A stretch of DNA of 64,000 bases from Diadema setosum. Its lineage: Eukaryota > Echinodermata > Echinoidea > Diadematoida > Diadematidae. Shown piece after piece: positions 1 to 13,690 of this stretch; the stretch's first letter is position 1; each line of letters opens with the position of its first letter. The stretch is from NCBI RefSeq assembly GCF_964275005.1, contig NC_092685.1, positions 32,540,866 through 32,604,865 of the forward strand. Reading direction: 5' to 3'. The notes under the pieces were generated by a model. That model saw nothing but the letters and a program-made list of their open reading frames with translations. It searched no databases and was not told the origin of the DNA. A program made the translations under genes and the position numbers.

Positions 1-209
1 TTGGCTCACGAAGCAGCGCCTATCAACTTTTCGGCACATATACGCTCAAGATCACAGGTCATAGGTAAAATGTCACGTGAAAACGATAGAATTTCACTTT
101 TTTCCCCCATGGCTCGGAAATGGTTTTAGGTATCTTCATGAAACTTAGTACACACACACACACGTTTAGGTACAATGTATATACATGTATATATATAATT
201 TTTGTATTC

Positions 210-271
<62 letters not shown>

Positions 272-430
272 TCACTATTTTCTCCATACTCAGGATACAA
301 ACTTGGTATGTTATCTCAAGTTATTATGTAGGGAACGTTTTGTGCCATGGGGCCATATAGGTCAAATGAAAATGCTAAAATCTCACCTGTTTTCAATATG
401 TTGAAAGTGGTTTGTCATGAAGATTGGTGT
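1..430. repeat. Degenerate repeat units around an AT microsatellite
   Basis: Two diverged copies of one sequence lie at about 55-150 and 305-425. Both contain a segment like 'gtcataggt(c)aaatg', then 'gctaaaatctcac', then 'tcatgaaacttggta'. Between them is a (TA)n tract at 212-267. This looks like the edge of an old tandem or dispersed repeat that continues to the left of the window. No protein family was recognised. Confidence 0.4.
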
Positions 431-1450
431 ATTACCAGATAATGTTAATTTGTCAATCATGTGAAATAACTTTGTCGTCCTACATTGGCAATAACTATGT
501 ATATAGGGCCTGCTGTAGACCTTTTGGGAGGATAATGCGATGTGGCGGAGGCACACCAGTCGCCGTAGCGACATTTCTAGTCGTATCATACTAGTAGCCT
601 ATATAGGGGGGGGGGGCTGGTACGAGTGCTATCTCCTTACTGAAAATATTTTTGAGATAAGCTGTTAGTAAATCTCTGAAATTATGTGTACGGCTATCAA
701 TGTCAACAACTATATGCTGCACAAATTAATGTACTACAGTATATTGTATGTCCATTTCAGTACGCATCGGTGTTTCGCACGAAGATCAGTTCTATATCAT
801 GGTGAATGCGAGAATCAGTGAGAGTTTATGTTGCGTACATGGCCAAATTGTTGAAGGAGCGAACAAAAAGATGATGAAGCAGAACAAAGAAAGAAAGATA
901 GGAAGAAAGGAACTGTAAGAAAACGATAGGGAAAAGGAAGAACGAAAAGAAAAACACATTTGTTTACAACAAAGAATACGAGAGATATTCCCCCCCCCCC
1001 CGAAAAAAAAAAAAAGATACAAGAAACCGTTGCCAATAGAGGTTCAACCAATGGGAATGTCCGAAAATAATGACGTTCAAAAAATGCTCTCCTCTCACAT
1101 GCAGGCCTATGCAAGTATTTTGAACCGGTCACCTTGTTCTGACCTTGTCTCCCTCTGTTGATCGATGGTCACCGGAGCGAGAAAACCTGTGAGGATGTAA
1201 TCGCCTGTTCGATACAAGTGGGTCAGAAGGGGTGAGCCCCGGGGTGAGCAGTGCATGGGTAGACGGAAGTTTACCAGCCTTCCTGATATAATCTTGAACA
1301 TGTTGGTATGGGCGACAAAATTTAATGTCTGTATATGGCGTATCACCTTTTTCATATTATTATCACAATAGTCATAGTCCCTCTATCAAAATCAACTAGT
1401 GTACATGTAGTGCACACATAGTCTAATATTGGCTTACACGTATATTTAAC
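431..1450. other. Non-coding stretch, no recognised gene
   Basis: No recognisable coding exon was found on either strand. The stretch holds a G10 run near 607, and a C11 run followed by A13 near 990-1015. Open frames here are short and low-complexity. Confidence 0.5.
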
Positions 1451-1454
1451 TTAA

Positions 1455-1914
1455 AGGAGACCTCCAGATGATTTTCAGACTTTTACATATGAACAACTAT
1501 AAATTGGTTATACCGGGTACAGAGTTTCAGAATTTATAGTGATTGGGACGAGGAAAAAGAATGTTTTCAAAATTTATAACAAATCACTATGAACAAGGAT
1601 GATGACATGACAGCCTCACTAAAGGAATGCACAAGTTGGGGCTCAAGGAAGCAGAACAAAAGAAGAAGGCATGCATACATTATCCACAGGTGAACTTGTA
1701 AACTGGTAGTATTGTAATGGGAATTACACTGCTACATTTCTGAAATATGTGAGGCTCCTATGTCATCATCATTGTTCAGTGTAATTTGTTTAAGGTTTTT
1801 CAAAGTATTTTTTCTCTGCTCAAGGACCACAATAAATTCCACAAATCTACACATGGAGCTGTTGATTTATGTACTACATGATGTGAAATTATGAAAATCG
1901 TCTGGAATGCCCCT
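1455..1914. mobile_element. Palindromic MITE flanked by TTAA
   Basis: The left end reads TTAA at 1451-1454 and then AGGAGACCTCCAGATGATTTTCA. Its inverted counterpart at the right end is followed by TTAA at 1915-1918. Inner parts also pair: 'gaacaaggatgatgacatgaca' near 1592 pairs with 'tgtcatcatcattgttc' near 1761. It carries no coding sequence, so it is a non-autonomous DNA transposon. Assignment to a TTAA-targeting (piggyBac-like) superfamily is inference from the flanks only. Confidence 0.7.
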
Positions 1915-1963
1915 TTAAATATACAACACGCTTTTGAATCTTATCTAAGGAGGAAAACTCGTA

Positions 1964-1966
<3 letters not shown>

Positions 1967-2059
<93 letters not shown>
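1967..2059. repeat. (CA)n microsatellite
   Basis: About 46 CA dinucleotides with a single CG interruption near 2007. It creates long His-Thr and Cys-Val open frames on the two strands, which are artefacts. Confidence 0.95.
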
Positions 2060-2062
<3 letters not shown>

Positions 2063-3600
2063 TTTCAACCAGCATGACTGACCGTAACAATTGTGTTCGA
2101 CCAGGGAATCTTTCATTATGTTATTTTTGACACGCTTCGTGGTATGGTTTGCCAGACCATCCGTAGCTAGTTTGGTAAACATCCCCCTACATGGTACAAT
2201 GGAATCTGCTATTGTTCCAAATCCCCTACTGTTTTGTAAACCACTATCGGGGGACCAATAGACTGCCTCCTTCATACCAGTTGGATGTACTACGTCACAT
2301 TTAAATGCCTTATGCTGGTGCATAATAAGTTCATAGCTACCTAACGCCATTTCGGCCTAAAATTAACACACATACTCATTTCGACCACCTATTTGTGGTC
2401 ACAGGTTCATTTCGTTCAATATGCTCTGATATTGAACGGTAAAAATTGAGCGGACAACAATACGCTTTTTTAATGCGCCGCTAAAACGTCCTATAGATAA
2501 TAATATAAAATACTGAATGTTTAGTAACAGGAAAGGGCACAGGTACTACACTGTCCAGACAGCTCATAGCTAGTCAGGTAAGTCTGATGTCCCAAATCAT
2601 GACATGTGATGATGATTTAGAATTAAAGAATGAATTTGCACTTGGTGAACATTTTTATTTTTTATCCATATATCTATTCTCATTCACATGGTGGATAGCT
2701 CTTTCAGTAAAACACTGATTTTAAAGGGATCAACGCATTTATTTATTTATTTATTTATTTATTCACAACATCTTTTAACAGGGACATTCCGTTCAGTTCT
2801 GCTGACAGCCAGCAGACCTGCTTTTCAAGGAAGTATAAAGTGTATAAACACTGCAATGATGTAAGAGGTACATATACAAATTACCGTGCATAAATAACTA
2901 CAACTAATAATGAAGCAGCACAAAATAAACAGTACTAAACATAGTAGGTTATTGTTGTTAAAATTCTTTACATTACACAAATATGCATAAACCGGTTTGA
3001 ACACTAAATCGCTAGCGAAGATAATTACTGATATAGATTACATTTCACACACACATAAAACAAAGACGCACGCACATGCACATGATCCTGCAATGGTGGG
3101 GCTATAGGCTTACCATTCTATAAATAATGAAACAGCTTACCATTATTGGTGACTACAATTTGTTAACATGATTGTTATTACATACTCATGCTAGGATGAT
3201 GATATGCTCATGTACGGGATGTGCTCATTTCCTTTATTTGATTTGTTATTCAGACTATCATGGTGCAAAGATTATAACAGCGCCAACCATGCACATCCCA
3301 CCTCCATCAAAAATGCAAACAAACAAATGAATTATAAAAATAAGATTGCATGAATTAAAAAAAAATATTCCACAATTTCTTTCTCCTAAGGTAAAAGAAG
3401 AGTATTCTTTATGGTCGGAAATGACAGAAATGAGATAGGCCCCTATCATTTTGCAGTGTATTCATAGACTTTAGTGCTTTTCACTGTATAGGCCTACACA
3501 TTTCGGTTTGAGAAACCACAACTGTATCCATAACAATTATTGTTGCTCACTCATAAACAACTGCAAAAAGATGTATGCAAATTTGATGTTGTCTCGCTGT
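2060..3600. other. Non-coding stretch with an ATTT tract
   Basis: AT-rich sequence with an (ATTT)6-like tract at 2737-2763 and scattered short CA runs near 3047-3083. No exon with flanking splice signals and conserved-looking translation was found on either strand. Confidence 0.5.
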
Positions 3601-3839
3601 TATCGCGATGGCTGCAACCGACGTATCAGTTCTTATGGGAACTGCATGGATCTAGACAAGCGCTAGTGTGTCGATCCCAAAGAGTGACCTTAAGGTCGAC
3701 TTAGAAAACATTGTGGCCGAAAAAATAGCGCGGTTGGGGCGTGCTCAAACCGGTAGATGATCCATAAAAAGCGTTCTCCAGCGGGTGTATCGTTTCCGAT
3801 TGTTCTCTAATCTTGCGTACCTCCCTCTCTGGGTTGCTG

Positions 3840-4131
3840 CATGTGTTACATGTGTGTGTGCCGGTGCGGTCAGTCAGCTGTGTGGTATGTGGACGTTGAT
3901 TTCTACTCGTGCTGACGCGTATGGGGAGGATCTTGCATGCGTTCCCTATGTGTACTGATAGCTAGCTGGTGCAACGCCAGACACTACACTCACTTGCACT
4001 TTGCTGCGTTCCACGCATACGGAGATAGAAGAAGCAGCTGCAGATCTTGAGAGACCAGTTTTCGTTGGCTGTTTGGTGTTCGTGGAGGAGGGTCTGGTTC
4101 GGTTTTCTGTTCCTGATACATTCGCCTAAGT
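3840..4131 (+). other. Possible untranslated first exon of the ENT gene
   Basis: This segment is less AT-rich than its surroundings and ends in a strong donor context (CTAAGT then GTAAGTGA, intron from 4132). The first ENT coding exon begins at an acceptor (tattatag, then 9620) 25 nt upstream of its ATG, so at least one upstream 5'UTR exon is expected. The link is inference: start, donor and pairing all rest on context, not transcript data. Confidence 0.25.
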
Positions 4132-4612
4132 GTAAGTGATTTATGGGGTTATGTCACAAGTGAAATATTTGTCTTACATGTCCAGTCAAATCTGAGATAC
4201 ATGTAGAATCTTGACCAACGATAAAACCTCTGTTGCCCTTGGATAGGTCTCGCGTAGCTATACACAGCCCAGCCCGAGCTGTCGCTGTACAGAAATCACG
4301 AAATTTGCCGAAAGATATGCGTTCCGCGGAGATTTCGTCCGGAAGCCAGACTTCACGGAATGCCTCTCCTACACCTGATAGGACTAGTAGGACTAAGGAC
4401 GTAAGGTAGAAGTCAACTAGGCCACTGCTAATTGATGATAATAAATCGAAGTCGAAGGCATGTAAATTCCTTAGCTTTTTAGCCTGCAGCTGCGGGTTCC
4501 TTGACCGAAAGATCGGTCTGTAGGCCTACTACTGGATTACTACGTATAGCTGTATCTGGTCGTCGGGGATACACTTCAGTATGTTCCGCGGAGACTGCGT
4601 CTGTCTTCAGTA

Positions 4613-4903
4613 TGGTGGCCCTGAAGTACGCTCGACCCGCTAACCCGGGACGCGGGACACAAACTTGGCGACCGGGCCGGGGACACGAATTTGGCGACCG
4701 GGGACGCTAAATTCACGTCCTGTGGTCGCAAACTTCGCGACCCAAAGTCGCGAATTTCGTGACCACAGGACGCGAATTTTGCGTCCCCGGTCGCCAAGTT
4801 TGTGTCCCGGGTCACGTTGGCGTCCCAAATCGCGAATTTCGCGACCTGGTCGCAAAATTCGCGGCGCACATGACCTGTCGTCAAGCGTACTTCAGGGCCA
4901 TCA
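4613..4903. mobile_element. GC-rich modular palindromic MITE (TA-flanked)
   Basis: The terminal inverted repeats start TGGTGGCCCTGAAGTACGCT on the left and TGATGGCCCTGAAGTACGCT on the inverted right end, one difference in 20. Each is flanked by TA, at 4611-4612 and 4904-4905. The interior, about 4645-4867, is an array of about ten modules of roughly 22 bp. Each resembles GTCGCGAATTTCGCGACC and is itself close to palindromic, and the two halves of the array are inverted copies of each other. There is no coding capacity. TA flanks would fit a Tc1/mariner-type target duplication, but the superfamily is not established. Confidence 0.65.
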
Positions 4904-4905
4904 TA

Positions 4906-7900
4906 CTCCATTCATGGAATCCCCTCCTATGTCCACGGAGGAGAGCCGATTAAGTAAAAAATGGTAAGACTCCTCCGGACAGAGGGATTTTTCTGTCTTT
5001 AGTTTAGCGGGTTCTATAAACGAAGTTGCACTTTATTCTAATCCAGCGTGATGGCTGTCCACAGTTAAATGCCATCAAGCTCTAGGACCGAGCCCGTGTC
5101 CTTTTTCAGTAGACCCTACACAGCAGAAAGTAATCCCGCTCCAACTACCTTACTACAGTGTATTTACTCATCCTTCTCTCACGTACTTAACATTAAATGA
5201 CAGACACTGTCACTGTTGCAGTCAACCATATTCATAAGTTAAAAATCAAACACCCACCCAACAGTAGGCTGATGATAACAGAATAATCAGAAGAGGATAG
5301 TCGGATCTAGACTCTATAGACTAGGGTTTCTAATCGATCCATCGCGATGTTGTTATCTTTACTAGAGTAGAGTCAGGGAGGTGAGTCTCGCCTCCCTGCT
5401 AGAGTCTAGGCATGGAGGTAAGCCTAGTACCTCCTTGGTCTAGGGGCCTCCATGCACTACTACAGTACAGTCCATGTGGGTACCCAGGGAAGTGAACTTC
5501 TGTACGACTTACCTACCTTCGTGGCTCTACATGTATCTAGAATTTTAGATCCTACTTTCTAGTCAGGGAGGAGTGGAATCTCTTCGCAATTTGAGCATAT
5601 CTATGCGTGCTAGTTTCCAAAGGCATGTTGAAATTACGGGTGTAGAAAATAACTTCCTTATGCCCTCCTTCCCCCCCCCCCCACACACACACACTTTTTG
5701 ATGTATTTGCCAAGTTCGGTGTAAAAATGTTGGGTAAAAATGTCAAGGGTAAAACGTCAGAGGTAAAATGTCAGAAGTGAAAATGTCAGGGCCGGGTTTC
5801 GTATACATGTGTCCATCAATTTTTACGCAACATTCTACTATGATGCAGTGACTTCCACCCATTTCCTTTTCATTTCCTTCGTATTAAACGGAAATCACCT
5901 GTCTGGAGGTGGCAGTAGTGATCACTGATCGACGTTTTACATCGAAGAGTGTTGTGAACTACAAGAATCGTGAACCTCGATGCGAAGTACGCGCCTCTGT
6001 TAGGATGTAAGATGAGCGGTTAGTTCCTTGACGTGTTGTTTCAGTCACTCGAGACAGCGTCGGAATCATACATACTGATTCAAAGACTGAACTGTATAGC
6101 CTGTGCCATAATCACCGAACTTCGAAGAAAGGAAGAAAACGGGGTGTGGTAGGAGAGGGTATAAAGGCGAATCGCACTCCGGACCTGCTGGTGTTTGGTT
6201 TAATCGTTTACTCAACCCATGGAAATAAAGTCATGCCTTCCGACTTCCATGGCCAAACGTACATTTACGGAACCTGGAAGTCCGAGTTTGAAATTAATCA
6301 ACCAAACGTTAGTCCAGTAGTAGTGAGAATCAGGATAGAGCTTTTTCTTTTTCTTTTTCTATTTCTTTCAATTTAATGTCCAATGACTAGGAGATATTCA
6401 GTAGCAGTGAAATTAACTCCCACGGCCTTAAATTAATTTTGTACCAGTAGGACCCTACTCGTAAATTTACTCATGATAAGTAGACCTATACGTTATAGAT
6501 ACAAAAAGATTGAGCGATGACAGTGCAAGAAGCACTGTTGCGAAAGGGAGAGGCTTAACATTTTGTCTTGATTATCAGTTTTCCATGTTTTTATTTATTT
6601 GCGAGAGTGGGAAGCGAGGAATAAAATACTTTGAGCCTTTTGTGTGTATGTGAAAAGGAGAGAAATTAATTAGATAGTCGTACACTAAACAGTACGAGGA
6701 AATTCGGGCTCTTCGCAATTACTAGAACTGTAAGTGGAAGTTGCTCGAATAATGCCATTTTCACATGGCGGGTGGGGGGGGGGGGGGTGGTGGCTGAAGC
6801 CCCCAGCATCCCTCCTCCTACGCCTATGTAGTATATATATTTTTTTTTACATTGTAAATTGACTGTATTCCCGGGAATGTGTTTTAGTCCCCATTTTGTC
6901 TTGGTTTGTCTTCACAGGAATCAGGGAGAAAAGGTCCTCTAGGATTATTCAAAATGCTGCCAGCGTGCCTTGCTTATTCGTGTTTTGCGACCGAGGCAGC
7001 TACCGGAGCAAATGACCAGTGTGCACTCAAATTTTATGTAATTTGTTCCAATTCCTCCTTCATCTTCATTAATCAGATGCTTTCGTTCATCACGTTTGCT
7101 AATACAGAAAGGAAAAAAAAAATTGTACCGCGAAGTAATAGTGCACACACTTGTATACTATACATTGCGACATTGTGAATGTACCTTTAAGTAGAATATC
7201 AAAAGATTATTTCTTGCACGCGCATTGAAAAGGAAGTTTGGGAAAAGGCAGAGATAGCGCCACCATGCATAGTACTGTATTGGTAGTGCATTGTCCTATT
7301 CTTTAGAAGTCCTGACTCAGATTACCGGTAATTAACTTGACGCTGAGAAGGAAGTCGTACAGAGTGCAACGCTGGTGTCGTTCACTAGACAATGGAATTC
7401 GGTGAATAATATTCTCGTTAAATGATCGCCTTCCTGACTTCTTCCATTCTTTTCGAAGCCCCCATGAGGGAACGCGTGAGACCATCTTACAGTGTAAGTG
7501 AAACGCCACTCCATTCGCTTGGTATTGTGTAAAATCAGAGACAGACATAACGGTAGAGATAATTTCATAATCTACTGTAATCCGTTGCATATAAATTGTT
7601 CTGAGTCTTCGCTATCAGTTACAAAACATGACATTGATTCTGTTTCCGTTTCGTGGATCTATATGACGTGCACATCAAGTCCACAACAGCGCGCTTAATA
7701 TTTTTTCTTGACATTGCATTTCCCGTTTCAGGTCCTGTAAGAAATATATATGTTTCATGTCTCTGATATCAGGAAAGTGTCTTCCTTCCGCCACCATGGT
7801 GTAATGATAAGCAGGAATCAAGGCGAACATCAATTGCCTTATATATAGGGTAGATACACATATAGGTCACACTTTTTACGTCTGTACCTCGTTATGTTTG

Positions 7901-8860
7901 CAAAGCGAGCATTGTTTATACCCAGACGAAATCGATAACAGTTGAAGGACAGGGCACAGGATTTAAATCTCCTTTGATTAGTATGCGTTTTGTTCATGTG
8001 CATGTATACTCCCTAACAGTGTCAAGCCATTGATGATGAAGTCTCCCTCCTGCGCGATACTATCAGTCTGTTCAACGATTTCTAGATGTTGATTGTGTAC
8101 AAAGAAAGATGAAGAAATCTCTGACTATTTCTGTAACTTGTAGTCAAGGGGGCGGGGTGCAAAGTAAAGTAGGCAAGAATGATTAGATTTTTACTTCCGT
8201 GTGTACTTGTTCGGACACTTAACGCAAGGTGGTTGTAAACAGGCTCCTTCCCTGTGGAAAGGATACACACCGTTAATACATGTGATGCAGCTTGTTCTGA
8301 AGTGTACCTTTGCGTTACCAGCGAGTACATTATATGCAGTATGTATGACGTACATTAAGGTTAAACTTGCACCCTTGCTCAAGTTTAACCTTATACCGTA
8401 CCCCCTGGTCTCATCCCACTGGTCGCACCATAAAATTTATGGAGCTGTAGCTCCGACATGATTGTGCATTGTACATACCAGGTATATTGAAGAAAAGAAT
8501 GGCGTAATAATAAAGGAAACGAAAGTCAAAATAAATGTGGATTACGTGAAAGCAGCAAGAAAACATATACCGGTGTTTTAAAGTTTGGGAAAAAGCGCAC
8601 AATCGACTTAAAAGTTGTGATTTTTTTTTTCTTTAAGTTTCGATGCTGCCATTGCTTTTGATAAAAAGACCACTACAGTACATGACGTCATTTTGTATAG
8701 GATTGTGAAGAAAATATAAGAAGAAATGCATTAAGTTTTATTTTTCATGAAAGGTATACATTTCATCGACTTGTTACTGACATACCGGTACATAATTTAT
8801 GTGAAGAGCAATGTTATACCCCGTGCTTTCTGAAAGAGGTAAGTAAAGGGCTCTTCCGTT
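4906..8860. other. Upstream/first-intron DNA, no recognised gene
   Basis: No exon was recognised. Notable contents are an imperfect short palindrome of GGGAGGTGAG/CTCGCCTCCC type near 5375-5400, a C10 run followed by (CA)n near 5671-5695, and four tandem units of about 15 bp (ggtaaaatgtcagaa type) at 5730-5790. There is also a G13 run near 6775. If the untranslated exon ending near 4131 is real, all of this is ENT intron 1. Confidence 0.4.
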
Positions 8861-8869
8861 AAGCTATGG

Positions 8870-9065
8870 AAAATGAAAATATCTCTCTATATGTGATCCA
8901 TATAGTCTACTTATCCAGCGTTGATGGCACAGACACTTGAAAAAAAAATCGTTACATTTGCATCGATTGTCCGATTTTCCTCAAACTTTCACGGATGCAT
9001 TCTATACTAATACTGCTGCTTTCACTAAATCCACATTTAGTGGATTTAATTGGTTTCCTTTAAAC
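8870..9065. repeat. Dispersed repeat family R, copy 1
   Basis: Contains the block 'ttgtccgattttcctcaaactttcac', preceded by 'atgaaaatat' and a 'gagctcttncattaagct'-like block. The same elements recur at 49310-49640, 55960-56335 and 62300-62840 in this window. It is probably a non-autonomous DNA element. Exact ends were not resolved. Confidence 0.5.
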
Positions 9066-9138
9066 TTTTTTGTTATTTGTATTTTCTACTCTTAAATTTG
9101 CACCTGACTGACGAAACTAACTTGCAATAATAATAATG

Positions 9139-9170
<32 letters not shown>

Positions 9171-9175
9171 ATTAA

Positions 9176-9533
9176 AGGTCCAGTTTACCTTTGGGAGCAG
9201 TGATTTCAAAAACGCTCAAGATATCACATTTGATGCATATGTGTAGGTCTGTTGTATCACAAAACATCTTACCGTATAAGATTTTTGCAATAAAGCCTAA
9301 AATATAAGGAGATATCAGTGTTTTTTTCCATAAACCGTAACTGTAGACGGTTTAGTCTTGAAACATTTTTATCATAACTATTGTTCACATCTTGTGTATT
9401 TAACGAAACTCACATCGATTATACGGATTCAAATCTTTACAGTGGTTGTTTCTATCCCTAACTCACATTTTAGAACTATTTTGAAGCACTCATGCTAGAT
9501 TTTTGTCTCGACTGCAAATGGTAAATCATGCCT
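9176..9533. mobile_element. MITE flanked by TTAA in a TAA microsatellite
   Basis: The left end AGGTCCAGTTTACCTTTGGG matches the inverted right end AGGCATGATTTACCATTTGC with a few differences. Each end abuts TTAA, at 9172-9175 and 9534-9537. Outside both ends lie TAA/ATAAT repeats, so the element appears to sit inside a trinucleotide microsatellite. It ends 86 bp before the acceptor of the first ENT coding exon and has no coding sequence. Confidence 0.65.
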
Positions 9534-9644
9534 TTAATAATAATAATAATAATAAAACTATTCACGTAAAAAAGTGTTCATAGCTAATCGAAATTTATCC
9601 CTTCGCTATCGTATTATAGGTGTCTGTCGTAAGCGGCCCCAAGA

Positions 9645-12600
9645 ATGCCTCAAATTCCGATGAAAACCCTGGAAGCCCATGCGGACATCGAGGGCACGGC
9701 CTGGCCGACCACGACGGTGTCGGAGCGGCTGAGCAGGTCGGAGAGCGCAACTCGCCTACCCGAGGGCGAACCGCTGGTCGCCGACATCGTAGCCAACGGA
9801 AACCTAGATCACAACAACACGAGCGTCTATGTTGTGAGCTCGTCGCAGTCGAACGGGAAGTCCCCACATCACAATTACACAGCCATGAAAACAGACGATA
9901 GGCAACCAGAAGTACCAAAGGACAAGTTAGTACAGTACCGAAGTTGTCGGTCTTGTAATGATTGTTGTAAATGTCATTGTTATTGATGATGGTTTTCATA
10001 TTATCTTTCCGACTTCATTGCTGGAAGAAAAATGCCTGATTACAGTGTTTGTGCATGTGCGAGCAGTTATCCGCTTTTTGTTTGATTTTTTTTTACATTA
10101 CGCATTGCGTATACTGTGTATACTGTGTGAAAAGTATAGCACATCACAACTGATCACCAGTCGCTCGTAAGTTGTTCGTAACTTTACGAACAGCTTTATG
10201 AAACAGGGCCCTGGTGTAGGCACCTACATGCAGTCATAAATTGATCTGCTGTTTTTGATGTTCCCCCTAAGTTATACATTAAATCATTGAATTTTTGTTT
10301 GATGTCAACAGATTTCTTTTAGCGTTGGTAATATTCGCAATACATGGAGTTGGGACCCTTTATCCGTGGAACAGCTTCATCACTGCAGACAGAGTAAGTG
10401 CATATTTATATGTGGCATCCAGAGAAAATAAAGTAACCTGTTAATTCATTATATTACATGTTTTGTGTCTACTCAGGCAACGGTGATTGATTATTCAATT
10501 GTAACTTAAATTCATTTGTAATTGGATGGTTCATACGCCACACTGATAGATTTACATGTATCTCCATTTCTGAAAGTTGCAAGTGTAGTCTATATGATAA
10601 CCACTAGACTATCACAAGTCTGTCACGTTATTTCTCCCTCTTTATCTCTCTCTGTACAGTACTTCATAGAGCACAAATTCGCCAATGTGAGTGACGACAC
10701 AGAGTACAAGGACAAATTCATGAGCTACCTCGGGATTGGAGGATTCATCCCCAACGTCACTTTCCTCTTCTTGGCTCTCTTCTTTCCACCAAAGTAATTG
10801 TTCCCTCTCTCTTTCTCTCCACACGATATATTGAGTTACACATAATTGCCTTTCTAGAGGTGTAATATAACACTTGACATCCTCGCAGAAATTTTGTATT
10901 CCCAGAGAGATTATTGTCTCGAGGAGGAAATAATATGAATCCAAGGAACTGTTTAATTTTTAATCACAAACGTTAGACAAGGCATTATGTGCTATACTAT
11001 ACGTTGTGCATAAGTTCACATCATTTCATTTTTCTGATTCTAGTCCCGTCGTCAGTCACGCAAATTCTGGAGATTTATGTCCTTTCGTGACGACACTTGT
11101 CACTCTATAACGATTTTAATCCTCACATTAGTCACATGATTGCGCTATAACTAATCACCAACCAGTATTTGCTCATATTTGTTGACAAGAACAAAGTGTT
11201 TATGCAATGCTCAACGCGTTTACATTTATCATGATAACAAGAACTCCAACCAATTAAGTATTTGTGAACATACACGTAAACCTAAAAACAGTCATATGAA
11301 TATTTATCGCGATATTAATAAAATAAAATAATAATTAAATACAATGTAACTTTTTGAGGTCCGCAAGAATGAGTGCACAGTTTAATCGTTGTCAGTACCT
11401 GTACATAGTATCGGAACACGTGCAAACACAGCGCCAAAAGTGTATTTTTCTTTTTGTGTCTGTGTTACATTGTATGGAAATGAGTGCCAAGACATAAGTA
11501 CACAACACAATGGTGGACTGTGTACGCCGTTGGCAGTGCTGGGAATATGTTACGTGTAGAGGCTCTGGCTGTGTTTACACAAGCGTTGACTGAACTCTGA
11601 CGTGGAGACTTTACATGTATACTAGTATTGTGTATCATTTGTATCTTGCGTCAAGATTTTAATCCATGTTGCACGGACAGGTTACTGACCAGTCATACTA
11701 ACCTTGACTTAGTGATAGATATAGTCTTACACGTTTTGGGGCTGAAAGTAAGGCACGAAATGGTAGTGCGCTAATGGATCGAGTACAAATAGTTCATTGC
11801 TGAGATAAGATTGTATTTTCAAGGGTAATATTGACATGCCAAGGAATAAAACAGCAACAATGTCACGACGTGAATGTCGTGAGTAATTGTGTGTTTGTAT
11901 GTGAGTTTAATCTACTTCATGGTTATCAGAGCAGATTGGCCACAAACTATAGATAAGTTTAACGAGTTCAGGAAGTGTGCTAAACACTTATGCGATGGGA
12001 ATACGAGAATACAAAGATATGAATGAGAAATGATTAAAAAAAGGGGGAACAAAGGAGGAGAGAGAAGATGGTTTTACTCTGTTGACGAACTTGATGACAG
12101 CATGATATAATGTATTATGAATATGATACCAAGACTTGGCGCATATCATCGATCGAAACGGGAATGCGGCGTCACCACTTCACGTTTGGGTGGTAAACGG
12201 TGCTAGACTGTAGCAATCCAATCGGTATGCAGTGACAGAACGTAGATGCTCTAAGTATGACTGGCTTGTGCCAGTATTTTAATTCAATTCAATTCAATTC
12301 AATTCAATAAAGGTTTTATTCAATCATGTATCGCAGCCAGTGGCTGAATTGCACATGTTTACAAAGATAAAAGATACAATCATGATTATTAATTCATATA
12401 AAACAACAAGAAAATTGAATATCCTACAAAATACACTTAACTAAAACTGAAAATATTAACTTAAACATTAAAAAGCTTAAAATATACAAAAGATTATTAC
12501 TAAAATAATTATCACTATTAATGATAAACAATAAAAAAATAATATGAACATAATTCAATCATCAAATTACAAATTACTAATTACATTTCTATTTATATAC

Positions 12601-13356
12601 TCCCTAGATCAACAATTTAAAACTTAAAGAGACGCTTATATAGATGATGGCATAATTACACATATTTCTATAATAAACATTGATATAATCATTATTGAAA
12701 AAGGCAATATCTAGTGTGTATATACAATGTATAATACACTCAAAGCAATGAAAAATAAACTAACTTAATGACGAAAGCATAAAAATATAATTATATTAAG
12801 CCGTGTCACACGCACAGGTGATTGACAAAAATAATAATGACTCGCATGTTTGGCTGGTTAACTTACTCTGCGAGCATATGAAGGCAAAACAAATGTTAAC
12901 AACGCATGTACATGTGTATGAATATCTCCAATCAGAATTTTTTAATTTTACATTTTGCTGGTGTAACACTGAGGAAACAGAGACCATAGATGGACAGATG
13001 CTTTTCACGGGTCATTTCCTTTTCCTCCGCCACTGTAGATCGTCGAGATATTCAACCTTTAGCGGACTTCTCGTGATGCTGGCCCTGTTTATCTTAACCA
13101 CAATATTAGCAATCATCGATTCCTCTGCTTGTAAGTAGCAATGATGATGATGAAGAAGTGAGAAAAATTAATGTAATTAATTAATGTAATTACAATCTTC
13201 ATTATTTGCCTTATACGATAGGGCGTACACATTGTTTGTAATACTGTATTTGTATCAACCAACACAATAGGCCCTACATGCAAATTTTGTGCGAGGTGGT
13301 TTTTAAATTTAGCTTGTTACGTGTAAAGATTGCCCTACTTTTTCATTGTACAAGAA

Positions 13357-13401
<45 letters not shown>

Positions 13402-13655
13402 CATTATTATTATCATTATTGTTGTTCTTTATTTCACGGTACTGCATGAAATTCGTGTAAATGGTAATCATATTTTCCCTTCGTTTTCAGGGCCCGACGC
13501 TTTCTTTGCCATCACAATGGTTTCCATAGTCCTATTCAATGGTAAGTTCAGAATCGCCATGACCTCTTTTTCCTGTCATGTTGTAATGTTTCTCTGTATT
13601 TTGGAAGATATAGATAATGAATACGCATTTGTGAGATATGAAAGTCATTTAGTGA

Positions 13656-13690
<35 letters not shown>

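Noticed and set aside
1889-2350. 153-codon minus-strand frame
   Set aside because: Half of it is Cys-Val repeat from the (CA)n microsatellite, and the rest has no recognisable motif.
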